This document shows, one piece after another, positions 29,090 to 37,742 of a DNA stretch of 64,000 bases. The first letter of the stretch is position 1; the number at the start of each line of letters is the position of its first letter. Below the pieces are notes generated by a model that saw only the letters and a list, made by a program, of their open reading frames with translations, was not told the DNA's origin and did not search any database. Position numbers and translations under genes: made by a program. This DNA is from Paenibacillus hemerocallicola (lineage in GTDB: Bacteria; Bacillota; Bacilli; Paenibacillales; NBRC-103111). Where the stretch lies: the NCBI RefSeq assembly GCF_006265175.1, contig NZ_VDCQ01000012.1:1-64000 (forward strand). The letters run 5' to 3'.

Positions 29090-29121
29090 GGCATCTGCGA
29101 CTTCCGCGGATGTCTTTTTTT
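29090..29121 (+). terminator. Terminator after ymfM
   Basis: GGCATCTGCG/CGCGGATGTC stem with two wobble pairs, 5-base loop, T7 run. Confidence 0.85.
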
Positions 29122-29137
29122 CGATCAAAACGATTGC

Positions 29138-29143
29138 TATAAT
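29138..29143 (+). promoter_or_regulatory. -10 box of yajQ promoter
   Basis: A perfect TATAAT lies 35 bases before the yajQ start. The matching -35 position falls in the T-run of the preceding terminator and is poor. Confidence 0.4.
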
Positions 29144-29177
29144 AAGAGAGGGAAAATATAGGAGGGCGGGATAACCA

Positions 29178-29669
29178 ATGAGTTCGGAAAGTTCGTTCGA
29201 TATCGTATCCGCGATCGATATGCAGGAATTGAATAACGCCATCCAGCAGGCGGAGAAGGAAATCGGCAGCCGCTTCGATTTCAAAGGCTCGAAAAGCAGC
29301 ATGACGCTGGAAAAAAACGAGCTTGTCATCGTGTCCGATGACGAATTCATGCTGAAAAACGTCATTGATGTGCTGCATTCGAAAATGTCCAAGCGGGGCA
29401 TCGCGCTGAAAAATTTGGATTACGGAAAAATCGAACCGGCCGCCTCGTCGACGGTACGCCAGCGCATCGGACTGAAGCAGGGAATCGATCAGGATAACGC
29501 CAAAAAAATTAACGTGCTCATCCGCGATTCGAAGCTGAAAATCAAAAGCCAAATTCAAGGAGATCAAATTCGCGTGACCGGCAAAAGCAAGGACGACCTG
29601 CAGCAGGCGATTCACCTGCTCAGGCAAGCGAATATTCCTCTCGAGCTGCAGTTCGTCAATTTCCGTTAA
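29178..29669 (+). CDS. yajQ: YajQ family nucleotide-binding protein
   Basis: A 163-residue YajQ/DUF520 protein: opening SSFDIVSAIDMQELNNAIQQA, then RFDFKGS and the end ANIPLELQFVNFR. Family members bind nucleotides and RNA; a Xanthomonas member is a c-di-GMP effector, which cannot be assumed here. ATG 29178 follows GGAGGGCGGG. It is not part of the B. subtilis gene order at this place. Confidence 0.95.
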   Translation: MSSESSFDIVSAIDMQELNNAIQQAEKEIGSRFDFKGSKSSMTLEKNELVIVSDDEFMLKNVIDVLHSKMSKRGIALKNLDYGKIEPAASSTVRQRIGLKQGIDQDNAKKINVLIRDSKLKIKSQIQGDQIRVTGKSKDDLQQAIHLLRQANIPLELQFVNFR

Positions 29670-29703
29670 ACGGGTTTGCGGCGAGGGCGGGATTTTCGCA
29701 TTT

Positions 29704-29733
29704 TTGACACTCCAAAGTCGATTATATTATACT
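29704..29733 (+). promoter_or_regulatory. Sigma-A promoter of rimO-pgsA
   Basis: A perfect TTGACA, 18 bases and TATACT. Confidence 0.85.
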
Positions 29734-29779
29734 TGTGTGGATAAACAGGATAGGATACGGGTTTGGGGGATAAGCATTC

Positions 29780-31108
29780 ATGACAGAAAAAGTAAAAGTG
29801 GTCACGCTCGGCTGCGAGAAAAATTTGGTCGATTCGGAAATCATGTCCGGTCTCATTCACGAACGGGGTTACTCGCTTGTGGACGACAAGGAGGAAGCGA
29901 CCGTCATTATCGTCAATACGTGCGGTTTCATCGATGCGGCCAAAGAAGAGTCGGTCAACACGATTTTGGATTTGGCGGATTTGAAGGAAACGGCGAACTT
30001 GAAGGCGCTTATCGTTTCCGGCTGCCTGACGCAGCGATACAAAAAAGAACTGATGAACGAAATGCCGGAAATTGACGGAATTGTCGGTACCGGCGACTTC
30101 GACAAAATCAACGATATTATCGATGAAGCGTTGGCAGGCCGAAAACCGATTCTGGTAGGCAATCCGGCGTTCAATTACGAGAAGCAGCTGCCGCGAAGGA
30201 TGACGACTCCGCGCTATACGGCATACGTCAAAATTGCCGAAGGCTGCGACAACGCTTGCACGTTTTGCAGCATTCCGCTTATGCGGGGCAAATTCCGCAG
30301 CCGCTCGATCGAATCGGTCGTCGCCGAAGCGAAGCAATTGGCCGCGCAGGGCGTCCGGGAAATCAGTCTGATCGCACAGGATTCTACCAACTACGGGACC
30401 GATCTGTACGACGGGTTCATGCTGCCTGGCTTGCTGAACAAAATTACCGAGGTTCCCGGAATCGAATGGGTGCGTCTGCATTATGCGTATCCCGGCTTTT
30501 TCACGGACGAATTGATCGAAACGATCGCCAGCAATCCGAAAGTATGCAAATATATCGACATGCCGCTGCAGCACAGCGAAGACGCGATCTTGAAGCGGAT
30601 GCGTCGCCCGGGACGGCAGAGGGATACGCGAGAGCTTGTTAACAAAATACGGTCCCGCATTCCCGATGTAGCATTGAGAACGTCGCTGATCGTCGGCTTT
30701 CCGGGAGAGACGGAGCAGGATTTCGCCAACTTGTGCGAATTCGTCAAGGAAATGCGGTTCGACCGTCTCGGCGTGTTCGCTTATTCGAAAGAGGACGATA
30801 CGCCGGCAGCGCGGCTTCCGGATCAAATTCCGGATGACGTGAAGGAGTATCGGGCAACATCATTGATGGAAATTCAGCGGGAAATATCCCGCGCGGAGAA
30901 CGGCAAACGAATCGGTCAGGAATTGAACGTATTGATCGAGCGTTACGATGGCCGCAACGATGTATATGTCGGACGCTCCGAATTCGACGCACCGGACGTA
31001 GACGGGGAAGTATTCGTGACCCGCTGTAACGCGGGCATTGGAGAAATGCAAAAAGTACGCATCACGCATTCCTTCGAATTCGACCTGTCCGGGGAGGGAA
31101 TAGCATGA
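29780..31108 (+). CDS. rimO: Ribosomal protein S12 methylthiotransferase RimO
   Basis: A 442-residue radical-SAM methylthiotransferase that modifies the conserved Asp of ribosomal protein S12. The N-terminal cluster ligands are Cys12, Cys48 and Cys82. The radical-SAM cluster is C156-x3-C160-x2-C163. A C-terminal TRAM domain follows. It is distinct from MiaB encoded at 53 kb. ATG 29780 has a GGGGGAT SD. The stop overlaps the pgsA start (ATGA). Confidence 0.96.
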   Translation: MTEKVKVVTLGCEKNLVDSEIMSGLIHERGYSLVDDKEEATVIIVNTCGFIDAAKEESVNTILDLADLKETANLKALIVSGCLTQRYKKELMNEMPEIDGIVGTGDFDKINDIIDEALAGRKPILVGNPAFNYEKQLPRRMTTPRYTAYVKIAEGCDNACTFCSIPLMRGKFRSRSIESVVAEAKQLAAQGVREISLIAQDSTNYGTDLYDGFMLPGLLNKITEVPGIEWVRLHYAYPGFFTDELIETIASNPKVCKYIDMPLQHSEDAILKRMRRPGRQRDTRELVNKIRSRIPDVALRTSLIVGFPGETEQDFANLCEFVKEMRFDRLGVFAYSKEDDTPAARLPDQIPDDVKEYRATSLMEIQREISRAENGKRIGQELNVLIERYDGRNDVYVGRSEFDAPDVDGEVFVTRCNAGIGEMQKVRITHSFEFDLSGEGIA

Positions 31109-31683
31109 ATCTGGCCAACCGGATCACGCTGGCGAGAATTTTTCTCGTGCCTATCATCATGTTTTTTCTGCTGGTCAAGCTCGATCTTCCCCCGATCCGG
31201 ATCGAGCAGTTCAGCATTACATACAACCAGATCATCGCGGTGCTGATCTTCATTATCGCGGCCAGTACGGATAGTCTGGACGGCTATATTGCCCGCAAGC
31301 ATAAGCTGATAACGAACCTGGGCAAGCTGCTCGATCCGTTGGCGGACAAGCTGCTCGTAACGGCGGTGCTCGTCTCCCTCGTGGACATGGGCAAGCTGGA
31401 TGCCTGGATTGCCGTCGTCATCATCAGCCGCGAGTTTGCCGTAACCGGATTGCGTTCGATATGCGCGGCGGAAGGAATCGTGATAGCGGCCAGCAAGCTG
31501 GGGAAATGGAAGACGGCAGCGCAAATTACGGCCATTATCGCTTTGCTTATCAACAATTTTCCGTTTGCGTTTCTCGATATCCCGTTCGATCTGATCATGA
31601 GCTGGATCGCCGCGATTATTACGATTTATTCGGGTATCGATTATTTTGCGAAAAACTGGCACGTCATTCAGTTCGACAATTGA
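31105..31683 (+). CDS. pgsA: CDP-diacylglycerol-glycerol-3-phosphate phosphatidyltransferase
   Basis: A 192-residue membrane enzyme making phosphatidylglycerol phosphate. The CDP-alcohol phosphotransferase signature DG-x2-AR-x8-G-x3-D-x3-D is present from DGYIAR through LLDPLADK. It has about four to five hydrophobic segments. Start ATG 31105 is coupled to rimO. It is followed by cinA and recA, as in B. subtilis. Confidence 0.96.
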   Translation: MNLANRITLARIFLVPIIMFFLLVKLDLPPIRIEQFSITYNQIIAVLIFIIAASTDSLDGYIARKHKLITNLGKLLDPLADKLLVTAVLVSLVDMGKLDAWIAVVIISREFAVTGLRSICAAEGIVIAASKLGKWKTAAQITAIIALLINNFPFAFLDIPFDLIMSWIAAIITIYSGIDYFAKNWHVIQFDN

Positions 31684-31688
31684 CGGAG

Positions 31689-31714
31689 GTCGGGCCGGCA
31701 TTCCGGCCCCGACT
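31689..31714 (+). other. Stable stem in the pgsA-cinA gap
   Basis: GTCGGGCCGG and CCGGCCCCGAC pair with one bulged C around a CATT loop. There is no T-run, so it may act as an mRNA-processing or stability element, or attenuate weakly. Confidence 0.5.
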
Positions 31715-31731
31715 ATGCGGAGGTAGCACGG

Positions 31732-32979
31732 ATGAGAGCAGAAATCATTGCCGTCGGCACCGAGCTGCTGCTCGGTCAAATCGTGAACACCAACGCCCAA
31801 TACATCGCGCAAGGCTGCGCGGGTATTGGGCTTAACGTTTATTATCAAACCGTAGTCGGCGACAACCGGGAGCGGATTCGCGAGGCGTTTCGCCTGGCCG
31901 CCGCCCGAGCCGACGTCATCATCGTTACGGGAGGTCTCGGACCTACGCAGGACGACCTGACGAAGGACGCGCTGTCCGAGCTGCTCGGCTTGCCGATGTC
32001 GATTCATGGGCCGTCGATGGAGAAAATAACGTCCGTCTTTCAATCGCGCGGTCTCGAGATGGTGAAAAGCAATGAAAGACAGGCCCATGTTCTGGAAGGC
32101 TGTACGCCTCTCGACAACGATAACGGGCTTGCCGTCGGCATCGGACTGACGAAGGACGGCACGCATTACGTGCTGCTTCCGGGACCGCCCAAAGAAATGA
32201 AGCCGATGTTCGACCTTCGCGCCATCCCGTGGATCCGTTCGGTCATGGGAGAGGAAGCGGCGCCTCTGCATTCGAAAATGCTCAAATTCGCCGGGATCGG
32301 CGAATCCAGCCTGGAGCACCGGCTGATCGACCTGATCGACGGCCAGCAAGACCCGACGATCGCTCCTTATGCGAAGGAAGGCGAGGTAAGCATCCGGCTT
32401 ACCACCCGGGCGACTTCTCCGGAGGAGGCCGAGCGGAAGCTTGCCGAGACCGAGCGGGAAATCCGCGGCAGGGTCGGCGAATACATCTATGCCGATCGGG
32501 ACGTTCCGATCGAACACGAGATCGTCTCGCTGCTGATTCGCTCCGGCAAGACGGCGGCGACGGCCGAGAGCTGCACGGGCGGGATGGTGAGCGAAATGAT
32601 TACGGCGATTCCGGGCAGCTCGGCCGCTCTTCGCGGAGGAATCGTCTGTTACACGAATGAAGCGAAGCATGAGCTGCTGGGCATTCCGTCGGAATTGTTG
32701 GAGGGAGAGGGCGCACCCGGAGCGGTAAGCGCCGAGACGGCCGCGCTGTTGGCCGAGCGGGTGCTGGAGCGGAATTCTTCCGATTACGGGCTGTCCGTCA
32801 CCGGCGTCGCGGGTCCGGCCGAGTCCGAAGGCAAGCCGGTAGGGCTCGTGTATATCGGGGTGGCCGAACGTGGGCGTTCCCCGGAGGCGATCAAGCTGCA
32901 GCTTTCCGGCAATCGCGGCTCGATCCGTTTGAAGGCGGCGAAGCAGGCGTTGTATTTGCTGTGGCAGCGGCTGAAGTAA
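31732..32979 (+). CDS. cinA: CinA family competence/damage-inducible protein
   Basis: A 415-residue CinA. The N-terminal MoaB/MogA-like domain (AEIIAVGTELLLGQIVNTN, GGLGPTQDDLTKD) acts as an ADP-ribose pyrophosphatase in characterised members. The C-terminal PncC domain (ESCTGGMVSEMIT, TGVAGP) is an NMN deamidase. It lies directly before recA, the classical arrangement. ATG 31732 follows GCGGAGGTAG. Confidence 0.95.
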   Translation: MRAEIIAVGTELLLGQIVNTNAQYIAQGCAGIGLNVYYQTVVGDNRERIREAFRLAAARADVIIVTGGLGPTQDDLTKDALSELLGLPMSIHGPSMEKITSVFQSRGLEMVKSNERQAHVLEGCTPLDNDNGLAVGIGLTKDGTHYVLLPGPPKEMKPMFDLRAIPWIRSVMGEEAAPLHSKMLKFAGIGESSLEHRLIDLIDGQQDPTIAPYAKEGEVSIRLTTRATSPEEAERKLAETEREIRGRVGEYIYADRDVPIEHEIVSLLIRSGKTAATAESCTGGMVSEMITAIPGSSAALRGGIVCYTNEAKHELLGIPSELLEGEGAPGAVSAETAALLAERVLERNSSDYGLSVTGVAGPAESEGKPVGLVYIGVAERGRSPEAIKLQLSGNRGSIRLKAAKQALYLLWQRLK

Positions 32980-33052
32980 TGCGGGGAGAGGACGGCGGAA
33001 AGTTCGTATTGCCTCGCGTCCTCCTTTAGCTTATACTGAAATTATTGGAACG
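32980..33052 (+). other. Start of cinA-recA gap, weak hairpin
   Basis: GAGGACG (32988-32994) and CGTCCTC (33017-33023) can pair around a long loop with CTTT after. It is a poor terminator; the stronger one follows at 33053. No gene is visible in the 301-base gap. Confidence 0.35.
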
Positions 33053-33104
33053 GAAGCACCGTTACAACTGGCCGGCAATGCCTTTTGTAGCGGTGCTTCT
33101 TTTG
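33053..33104 (+). terminator. Terminator between cinA and recA
   Basis: GAAGCACCG/CGGTGCTTC extended by TACAA/TTGTA across one mismatch, then CTTTTG. Confidence 0.8.
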
Positions 33105-33198
33105 CCGTCTTCGCGTGCGTTTGCGCATATTCGGGAAACGGATGAATCCGTTCGTGCCATATCCGGAATGGAATGGACGACCGTTTCGCGAAAAAATG

Positions 33199-33212
33199 CG
33201 AATGTATGTTCG
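33199..33212 (+). promoter_or_regulatory. LexA (SOS) box of recA
   Basis: CGAATGTATGTTCG matches the Gram-positive LexA/DinR box CGAACRNRYGTTYC with one core mismatch (T for C at position 5) and G at the last position. It lies just upstream of the recA -35. Confidence 0.75.
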
Positions 33213-33221
33213 AAAAAACAC

Positions 33222-33250
33222 TTGGCAAACGGCGGAAAACGATGTATCAT
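33222..33250 (+). promoter_or_regulatory. Sigma-A promoter of recA
   Basis: TTGGCA, 17 bases and TATCAT, placed ten bases after the LexA box. Confidence 0.75.
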
Positions 33251-33280
33251 TACAAATAGAAACGATAAAAGGAAGTGAGT

Positions 33281-34336
33281 ATGTTGTCAGATCGCCGTGC
33301 TGCGTTAGAAGTGGCCCTTCGTCAAATCGAGAAGCAATTTGGCAAAGGATCGATTATGAAATTGGGCGAATCCGCTCACATGCAGGTGGAAGCCGTCTCT
33401 ACCGGAGCGCTTGCACTCGATCTTGCACTCGGAGTTGGCGGATTCCCCCGGGGTAGAATTATCGAAGTATACGGCCCCGAATCGTCCGGTAAAACGACTG
33501 TGGCGCTGCATGCGATTGCAGAAGTGCAACGAATCGGCGGACAAGCCGCCTTTATCGACGCCGAGCACGCGCTGGACCCGTTATACGCCAGCAAACTGGG
33601 CATCAACATCGACGATTTGCTTTTGTCGCAGCCGGATACCGGCGAACAGGCGCTTGAAATTGCCGAAGCGCTCGTTCGCAGCGGAGCGGTCGACATCATT
33701 GTTATAGACTCCGTAGCCGCACTCGTACCGAAAGCGGAAATCGAAGGGGAAATGGGCGATTCCCACGTCGGTTTGCAGGCCCGTCTCATGTCGCAGGCGC
33801 TGCGCAAGCTGTCGGGCGCGATCAACAAGTCGAAGGTCATCGCCATCTTTATTAACCAATTGCGCGAGAAGGTAGGCGTCATGTTCGGCAATCCCGAGAC
33901 GACTCCTGGCGGACGCGCGCTCAAGTTCTACTCCACGGTCCGGCTGGAAGTGCGGCGCGTCGAGACGATCAAGCAGGGCAACGACATGGTCGGAAACCGT
34001 ACCCGGATTAAAGTCGTCAAGAACAAAGTAGCACCTCCGTTCAAGCAAGCCGAAGTGGATATTATGTACGGGGAAGGCATTTCCCGCGAGGGCAGCATCG
34101 TCGATATCGGCACGGAAATGGATATCGTCAACAAAAGCGGAGCCTGGTATTCGTTTGACGGCGACCGACTCGGTCAGGGCCGGGAGAACGCGAAGCAATT
34201 TTTGAAAGATAATCCGCAGATCGCTTCCACCATCGAGAAGAAGATTCGCGATGCGAGCAATATGGCGAACGCCGGAGTTCTTTTGGCCGCTTCGGATGAC
34301 GATGAGGACGAAGACGAATTGGCCGCATTTGAATAA
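33281..34336 (+). CDS. recA: Recombinase RecA
   Basis: A 351-residue RecA, the strand-exchange ATPase and SOS co-protease. Walker [10 protein letters not shown] is at residues 65-73, followed by the L1/L2 regions and the segment [27 protein letters not shown]. The acidic C-terminal tail ([13 protein letters not shown]) is typical. I use ATG 33281, seven bases after AAGGA; GTG 33275 is too near the SD. SOS control is expected from the LexA box. Confidence 0.99.
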   Translation: MLSDRRAALEVALRQIEKQFGKGSIMKLGESAHMQVEAVSTGALALDLALGVGGFPRGRIIEVYGPESSGKTTVALHAIAEVQRIGGQAAFIDAEHALDPLYASKLGINIDDLLLSQPDTGEQALEIAEALVRSGAVDIIVIDSVAALVPKAEIEGEMGDSHVGLQARLMSQALRKLSGAINKSKVIAIFINQLREKVGVMFGNPETTPGGRALKFYSTVRLEVRRVETIKQGNDMVGNRTRIKVVKNKVAPPFKQAEVDIMYGEGISREGSIVDIGTEMDIVNKSGAWYSFDGDRLGQGRENAKQFLKDNPQIASTIEKKIRDASNMANAGVLLAASDDDEDEDELAAFE

Positions 34337-34362
34337 TTACAACTAAGAGATACGAATCGACC

Positions 34363-34400
34363 GCGCACCTTTGCGATTACAAGGTGCGCTTTCGGTTTTG
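34363..34400 (+). terminator. Terminator after recA
   Basis: GCGCACCTT/AAGGTGCGC stem, 9-base loop, then TTTCGGTTTTG. Confidence 0.82.
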
Positions 34401-34487
34401 TTCGGGGGCCCCGCCGAGTATTCGGATTATGCGATGGAGCGAAGGCTCCGCTTGTCGGGGAATTCGAATCGTTCCAAGGGAGGAAGT

Positions 34488-35180
34488 ATGAGCACACCCG
34501 AATCCGTCATAACCGCCGTAGAGCGGCATCCGAAAACGGCGAGCCGTTATCTCATTTTCGTGGACGGGCAATATGCGTTTACCGTGCACGAGGATGTGCT
34601 GATCAAGCACCGGCTGCTGAGAGGGGAACAAGTGGAGCCCGAAAGGCTTCGTCTGGTGATGGAGGACGAAGAGCAGCAGAAGGCTTGGTCCGAGGCGTTG
34701 AAGCAGGTAGGGCGGCGTCCCCGCTCGGAGAAGGAAATCCGCCAATATTTGAAGCGGAAAGGGTATTTGCCGCCGCTGATCGACCGGATCGTGCAGCGAT
34801 TGAAGGACCAGCGATATTTGGACGATGCCGACTTCGCCGCGCAATGGACGGAGCAACGAATATATTCGCAGAAAAAGGGGCGCCGGCTCATCAAGCAGGA
34901 GCTTCAGCTGAAGGGCGTCGCCCCGGCGACGATCCAACAAACATTGAACCAGGTTCCGGTCGATGAGGAGCAGCGTCTCGCGTTCGAGCTTGCCTCGAAA
35001 AAGTGGAAGGTGACGTCGGGAGACGTAATGGATAAAAAACGGAAAACGGCCGCCTTCCTGATGCGCAGGGGCTATTCCGCGCAAATCGTAGGAAATGTCA
35101 TACGCAAGGTTACGGAAACATTCCGGGAAGAATCGGAAGGAACCGACGATGCGGATTTGTGGGATTGGCCGGAAGCGTAG
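34488..35180 (+). CDS. recX: RecA regulator RecX
   Basis: A 230-residue RecX with three-helix repeats (RPRSEKEIRQYLKRKGY, LDDADFAAQWTEQRI, KRKTAAFLMRRGYSAQIVGNVIRKV). RecX modulates RecA filaments. Its place just after recA supports the name. ATG 34488 follows GGGAGGAAG; an open frame begins at 34371 inside the recA terminator and is not used. Confidence 0.94.
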   Translation: MSTPESVITAVERHPKTASRYLIFVDGQYAFTVHEDVLIKHRLLRGEQVEPERLRLVMEDEEQQKAWSEALKQVGRRPRSEKEIRQYLKRKGYLPPLIDRIVQRLKDQRYLDDADFAAQWTEQRIYSQKKGRRLIKQELQLKGVAPATIQQTLNQVPVDEEQRLAFELASKKWKVTSGDVMDKKRKTAAFLMRRGYSAQIVGNVIRKVTETFREESEGTDDADLWDWPEA

Positions 35181-35193
35181 CCATGATAGCGGC

Positions 35194-35219
35194 ATGCCGG
35201 TATAAGCCGGCATTGTCTT
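35194..35219 (+). terminator. Weak terminator after recX
   Basis: ATGCCGG/CCGGCAT stem, TATAAG loop, then TGTCTTT. Confidence 0.5.
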
Positions 35220-35245
35220 TAATTCGGACGAACGGGGGATTCGTT

Positions 35246-36214
35246 ATGACGGATACGATCAAATGGGGAATAATCGGCTGCGGAAACGTTACAGAGGTGA
35301 AGAGCGGACCGGGCTTCCAATTGGCCGAAGGGTCGGAACTGATCGCGGTCATGAGGCGCAACGGGGAGCTGGCGGCCGATTATGCCCGCCGGCACGAAGT
35401 GCGGAAGTGGTATGACGATGCGGATGCGCTTATCGCCGATCCCGAAGTGAACGCGGTCTATGTCGCAACGCCGCCTTCGACCCACAAAGCGTACGCATTG
35501 GCAGCGGCCAAAGCCGGCAAGCCCGTCTATGTGGAGAAGCCGATGGCGCTGCATGCAAGGGAATGCGTCGATATGATCGAAGCATGCCGGGACGCAGGCG
35601 TACCGCTGTTCGTTGCTTACTACAGAAGGGCGCTTCCGCGGTTTTTGAAAGTGAAGCAGCTGCTTGAGATGGGGACGATCGGGGACATCCGGTTCGTCAC
35701 GACCGTACATACGAAAAAGCTGACGGAGGATCCGGCCAATTTGCCGTGGAGGGTCATTCCCGAGCTGTCGGGCGGCGGACACTTTTTCGATCTGGCCAGC
35801 CATACGCTCGATTTGCTCGACTTTTTGCTCGGTCCGATCCGCGATGCTTCGGGCAGGGCGTCCAATCAAGGGAAAGCGTACGCGGCGGAGGATATCGTCA
35901 GCGGTACATACGTGTTCGAATCCGGTGTCCAAGGAACCGGGCTTTGGTGCTTTACCGCTTACCAAGGCGGCGAAATAAACGAAATCGTCGGATCAAGGGG
36001 GAAGCTGACCTTCTCCACCTTCGGCAGCGAACCGATCCGATTGACGACGGCGGACGGTATCGGAGAGTATTCGTTGGAGCAGCCCAAGCATATCCAGCAG
36101 CCGCTTATCCAGACGATCGTGAATGAGCTGCTGGGGAAAGGGAATTGCTCCAGTACGGGAGTGTCGGCCCTGCGTACGGCCAAAGTGATGGACGAGCTGG
36201 CGAGCATGCGTTAA
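35246..36214 (+). CDS. Gfo/Idh/MocA family oxidoreductase
   Basis: A 322-residue NAD(P)-dependent sugar/inositol-type dehydrogenase. The N-terminal Rossmann motif is GIIGCGNVTE, then the conserved EKP in VYVEKPMALH, and the catalytic-type His in GGGHFFDLASHTLDLL. The substrate cannot be told. The start is ATG 35246 with GGGGGAT upstream; open codons from 35159 overlap recX. It is a single gene between two terminators, and the first gene of an accessory stretch absent from the B. subtilis order. Confidence 0.88.
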   Translation: MTDTIKWGIIGCGNVTEVKSGPGFQLAEGSELIAVMRRNGELAADYARRHEVRKWYDDADALIADPEVNAVYVATPPSTHKAYALAAAKAGKPVYVEKPMALHARECVDMIEACRDAGVPLFVAYYRRALPRFLKVKQLLEMGTIGDIRFVTTVHTKKLTEDPANLPWRVIPELSGGGHFFDLASHTLDLLDFLLGPIRDASGRASNQGKAYAAEDIVSGTYVFESGVQGTGLWCFTAYQGGEINEIVGSRGKLTFSTFGSEPIRLTTADGIGEYSLEQPKHIQQPLIQTIVNELLGKGNCSSTGVSALRTAKVMDELASMR

Positions 36215-36313
36215 TAGCGGAAGTGGAAATCTAGCCGGATGGAAGTGAGCCTGTTGATGACTCCAATCGGCCTTGAACTAGTCGAGCAAGCGAAACTGTA
36301 TATCGGATTGGCG

Positions 36314-36340
36314 GCCGGGAGAAATCCCGGCTTTTTTCTT
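36314..36340 (+). terminator. Terminator after the oxidoreductase gene
   Basis: GCCGGG/CCCGGC stem, AGAAAT loop, then T6-C-T6. Confidence 0.9.
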
Positions 36341-36547
36341 TTTTGACTTTTCTCCGAGTTAATTGATGTGAATGATGTGATAAAAAATCATTTTGAATTA
36401 AAGGACAAAGAAAACCTCTGCTATACTCTTTGTTTTCGGATGATCATCTTTTATTTTTCGGAAAAGGCGAACATCTTTATTCCAAAATGAATTAAAGTCG
36501 GTTATAATGGAACTATGGATGGAATGGACAGAATGGGGATGACCGAC
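36341..36547 (+). promoter_or_regulatory. Promoter region of the chromate-transporter operon
   Basis: This AT-rich stretch has two good -10 boxes: TATACT at 36422-36427 and TATAAT at 36503-36508, both with poor -35s. The decamer TGAATTAAAG occurs twice, at 36394-36403 and 36488-36497, once before each -10, which hints at a bound regulator. The rest of the 333-base gap after 36214 holds only the terminator; I see no gene. Confidence 0.45.
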
Positions 36548-37162
36548 ATGAGATCGCAGTTGAAGCGGCTGTGGCCGATTTTTTGGACGTTTTGCCGTAT
36601 TGCTCCCATCACGTTCGGCGGCGGTTATGCAATGATTCCGGTTTTGGAGCAGGAAGCGGTACACAAGAGGCGGTGGATCAAACAAGAGGATGTCGCCGAC
36701 GTGCTTGCCGTTTCGCAAACGATACCGGGAGCGGTCGCGCTTAACGCCGCCTCGTTCGTCGGCTACCGGGTAGCCGGAGTTGCAGGCGCTGTGACGGCCG
36801 TAATCGGCATGATGATCCCCACCTTCCTGATCGTGATCGGATTGGCGGCGCTGCTGCTAACGTTCCGCGATAATGCCAAGGTCGCCGCAGCGCTGCAAGG
36901 AATGAAGCCGGCCGTCATCGCGATGATCGTATTCGCGGGGTTTCGGATGGCGAGAACCGCGCTTGTCGATAAGGCAACTATTGCGATTTCTTTGATTGCC
37001 GCTCTTCTTTTGCTGCAAAATTTCGTTTCGCCCATTACGGTTATCGTGATCGGTGCGATTGCCGGGATCGTCATAGGGAGCTGGAAGCATAAGCGCGGCA
37101 TCGATGCGGCTCCGGTCCGCCGTTATACCGATCCCGATTATTTTATCGGAGACGGCATCTAG
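36548..37162 (+). CDS. Chromate transporter, short-chain subunit 1
   Basis: A 204-residue single-CHR-domain membrane protein with about six hydrophobic segments. The signature is ITFGGGYAMIPVLEQE near the N-terminus, and the later SQTIPGAVALNAASFVGYRVAG is typical. Two short proteins together replace one long ChrA. Family members export chromate, but sulfate or other anions cannot be excluded. Five in-frame ATGs occur from 36515. I chose 36548 because GGGGA is eight bases before it and the -10 at 36503 would make the first ATG leaderless; this is uncertain. Confidence 0.85.
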   Translation: MRSQLKRLWPIFWTFCRIAPITFGGGYAMIPVLEQEAVHKRRWIKQEDVADVLAVSQTIPGAVALNAASFVGYRVAGVAGAVTAVIGMMIPTFLIVIGLAALLLTFRDNAKVAAALQGMKPAVIAMIVFAGFRMARTALVDKATIAISLIAALLLLQNFVSPITVIVIGAIAGIVIGSWKHKRGIDAAPVRRYTDPDYFIGDGI

Positions 37163-37205
37163 CAGAGGAATGGAAGAGACGAAAGCAGCAGGAGGCGCAT
37201 GAGGG

Positions 37206-37742
37206 ATGCTATGGGAAATGTTCGTCACGTTCATGCTGATCGGCTTCGTATCGGTAGGCGGCGGGTATTCGATGGTACCGGTCATCGAGCACGAGGCGAT
37301 TTCACGCGGATGGATGAATGGGGAAACGTTTTCTGATATGATTGCAGTAGCGGGAGCCTCGCCGGGTCCGATTGCCACGAACACCGCCATCATGGTAGGG
37401 TATCATGCGCATGGCTGGCTCGGCGCGGCCGTTTCCGCGATCGGAATGACGCTGCCCTCGCTGCTGCTCGTTATCGCGGCAGGTTTGCTGTTTGCCAAAT
37501 TTCAACATCATCCGATGGTGGAATCGGCGTTTTACGGCTTGCGGCCGATTGTTGCCGCGTTGATTTTTTATGCGGCGTACCGGCTGCTGATGACCGGCGG
37601 CACGGCTTTTGCGATCGATTGGAAAACGGTCAGCTTCCTCGCCATATTCGCCGGTGCTTTAATCGCCCTGATGCGCTATCGCGTTCATCCTTTGGCGGTG
37701 ATTACGGTTTCCGGTCTGGTGGGTGTAGCCTTGTATGCCTAA
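37206..37742 (+). CDS. Chromate transporter, short-chain subunit 2
   Basis: A 178-residue partner CHR protein, with VGGGYSMVPVIEHEAISRGW and AGASPGPIATNTAIMVGY, and six or so membrane segments. It follows subunit 1 by 43 bases and overlaps the downstream ROK gene by eight bases, so all three are likely one operon. Such pairs work as heterodimers with opposite topologies in characterised Bacillus cases. Confidence 0.87.
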   Translation: MLWEMFVTFMLIGFVSVGGGYSMVPVIEHEAISRGWMNGETFSDMIAVAGASPGPIATNTAIMVGYHAHGWLGAAVSAIGMTLPSLLLVIAAGLLFAKFQHHPMVESAFYGLRPIVAALIFYAAYRLLMTGGTAFAIDWKTVSFLAIFAGALIALMRYRVHPLAVITVSGLVGVALYA

